The notes below the pieces were generated by a model, which searched no databases, was not told where the DNA came from, and saw nothing but the letters and a program-made list of their open reading frames with translations. 6,520 nucleotides of DNA from Azoarcus sp. (GTDB lineage Bacteria > Pseudomonadota > Gammaproteobacteria > Burkholderiales > Rhodocyclaceae), in assembly GCA_031282905.1 (NCBI GenBank), contig JAITCV010000253.1, forward strand, positions 1 through 6,520, read 5' to 3'. The translations under genes were made by a program, and so were the position numbers. Below, in pieces: positions 5,563 through 6,520 of the stretch (its first letter is position 1; every line of letters starts with the position of its first letter).

Positions 5563-6520
5563 ACCTCAAAGCCCACCACATTGCGCGTCTTCTTGCTGAA
5601 TTCCACCCCGATCAGATGAATGGGCTGGCGCGGATCGTATTTGTCGGCGTATTTTCTTGCCTTGATCTGCTGGAGTGCCTGGCCTTCCGCTTCATCCTCC
5701 ACCACCTTGAATTCAAAGAGATAGACCTGCCCGTTGAATTTGACCGCCATGTCCAACCGCCCGTGATTGCTCGCGTCTTCCGGGACGATATCCAGTCCCA
5801 GCGCAGCAAAAGTGGCATAGAACACGCTGGCGTAATAACCCTCGAACTCGTCGATTTTATTATTGACGTACCAGTTGTAGGGAATGCTGGCGTAGAGCGA
5901 AAAAAAGATTTCCCGGATGCGCTCGAAATCATTGATTTCCAGTGCGTCATAAAGGGCGAATCTGCTTTCTTCCGCCTTGCGCGGATTGCCGATCCAGCGC
6001 TCCATGACATTGCCTGTCAACGCGCTTCGGACTTCATGATTGGGGTAGGTCAACATGAACGAAATGTGCTCGCCTCGTTTTTTCTCCTCGGCAATGGTCA
6101 GATAGCCGGACTGGAACATCAGGGCTTCAGTGGAAATATCGCCGACCTCGAAGGCGGAAAGCAGGCGAGAAGAGGCTTCCACTTTCTGCAAGGTCGGCAG
6201 ATAGACCTTGCGCTCGGTGAGCATGTCCACCAAAAAAGTCGGCGTGCCGGTCTCGAACCAGAACGAGCGGAATTCGCGGCAATCGAAGAGCAGTAGAAGA
6301 TCGAAGGGGTTGTAAACAGCTTCGCCGCGCCAGTTGTAGCCGTTATACCAATGGCGGATTTCGTCCCGGTCCAATCCTTCGAGTTCAGGGGCGAACACGG
6401 TATCGACATCGGCATCGGTATAACCGCAAATGTGGGAATACTCGGCGTTGAGTGTGATGTCCTTCAGATTGTTGAGACCGGAAAAGATATTGACCTTGCT
6501 GAATTTGGAAACACCCGTCA
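5544..6520 (-). CDS. AAA-ATPase-like / PD-(D/E)XK nuclease-superfamily protein, 5' end outside window
   Basis: The 3' portion (324 full codons) of a gene whose start lies beyond base 6520; the frame is open to the window edge. The visible N-terminal part reads TGVSKFSKVNIFSGLNN, then a block with CGYTDADVDTVFAPELEGLD and RHWYNGYNW, which is the back half of the PF09820 AAA-ATPase-like domain. The Walker A part would be in the missing sequence. The C-terminal part carries the PF08011 nuclease fold: GRLDMAV supplies the Asp, YLFEFKV the Glu-x-Lys, and QQIKARKYADKY the following helix, so the catalytic core looks intact. Such proteins occur in many bacteria, often in several copies; their role is not established, though mobile-element or defence links have been proposed. 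GC in sampled lines is about 47-53%, against 63-75% in sampled tatD and etfA lines, suggesting transfer. It ends 48 bases before the tatD-like gene with no terminator. Confidence 0.92.
   Translation of the reverse strand, partial: TGVSKFSKVNIFSGLNNLKDITLNAEYSHICGYTDADVDTVFAPELEGLDRDEIRHWYNGYNWRGEAVYNPFDLLLLFDCREFRSFWFETGTPTFLVDMLTERKVYLPTLQKVEASSRLLSAFEVGDISTEALMFQSGYLTIAEEKKRGEHISFMLTYPNHEVRSALTGNVMERWIGNPRKAEESRFALYDALEINDFERIREIFFSLYASIPYNWYVNNKIDEFEGYYASVFYATFAALGLDIVPEDASNHGRLDMAVKFNGQVYLFEFKVVEDEAEGQALQQIKARKYADKYDPRQPIHLIGVEFSKKTRNVVGFEVQKTDS

Noticed and set aside
4635..6296. 553-codon plus-strand ORF spanning the tatD-like gene, the gap and the AAA-like gene
   Set aside because: Long, but opposite two well-recognised genes and without any recognisable domain or ribosome binding site; best explained by codon bias and chance.

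Overview
The window most likely comes from the chromosome of a Betaproteobacterium. This rests on the style of the etfB-etfA pair, the long acyl-CoA dehydrogenase encoded with it, and the generally high GC content. Class is a moderate-confidence inference and genus cannot be read from the sequence. Every confidently called gene is on the minus strand, so transcription runs from high to low coordinates.

Layout in transcription order. (1) 6520-5544: the 3' part of a large gene for an AAA-ATPase-like / PD-(D/E)XK nuclease-fold protein (PF09820 plus PF08011 type). Its start lies outside the window. It is visibly less GC-rich than its neighbours and looks like an accessory, probably acquired gene. 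(2) 5495-4671: a TatD-family metal-dependent hydrolase closest to the YjjV subgroup. (3) 4670-4549: an intergenic stretch with a plausible extended -10 promoter flanked by dyads and a repeated CATTTTG word, probably the control region of the next operon. (4) 4542-318: a compact four-gene operon, etfB - etfA - CbiM-like membrane protein - acyl-CoA dehydrogenase, with gaps of 1, 22 and 32 bases. (5) 298-264: a strong intrinsic terminator closing that operon. (6) 263-1: AT-richer sequence with no confident gene, holding one 41-codon plus-strand ORF with a good ribosome binding site.

The operon is a coherent electron-transfer module. The acyl-CoA dehydrogenase oxidises an acyl-CoA at C2-C3 and passes electrons from its FAD to the soluble EtfAB flavoprotein. 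EtfAB would hand them to ETF:ubiquinone oxidoreductase in the membrane, which is not encoded here. EtfB carries the partner-recognition loop typical of respiratory (group I) ETFs, so this is not a bifurcating Fix-type ETF. The odd member is the CbiM-like integral membrane protein between etfA and the dehydrogenase gene. It keeps the CbiM core but lacks the N-terminal metal-binding start of CbiM/NikM, and no CbiN/Q/O genes lie nearby.

I found no convincing novel multi-gene system. The items most worth checking are the orphan CbiM-like protein inside the ETF operon, the architecture of the etf promoter, the TTG start of etfB, and the low-GC AAA/PD-(D/E)XK gene.
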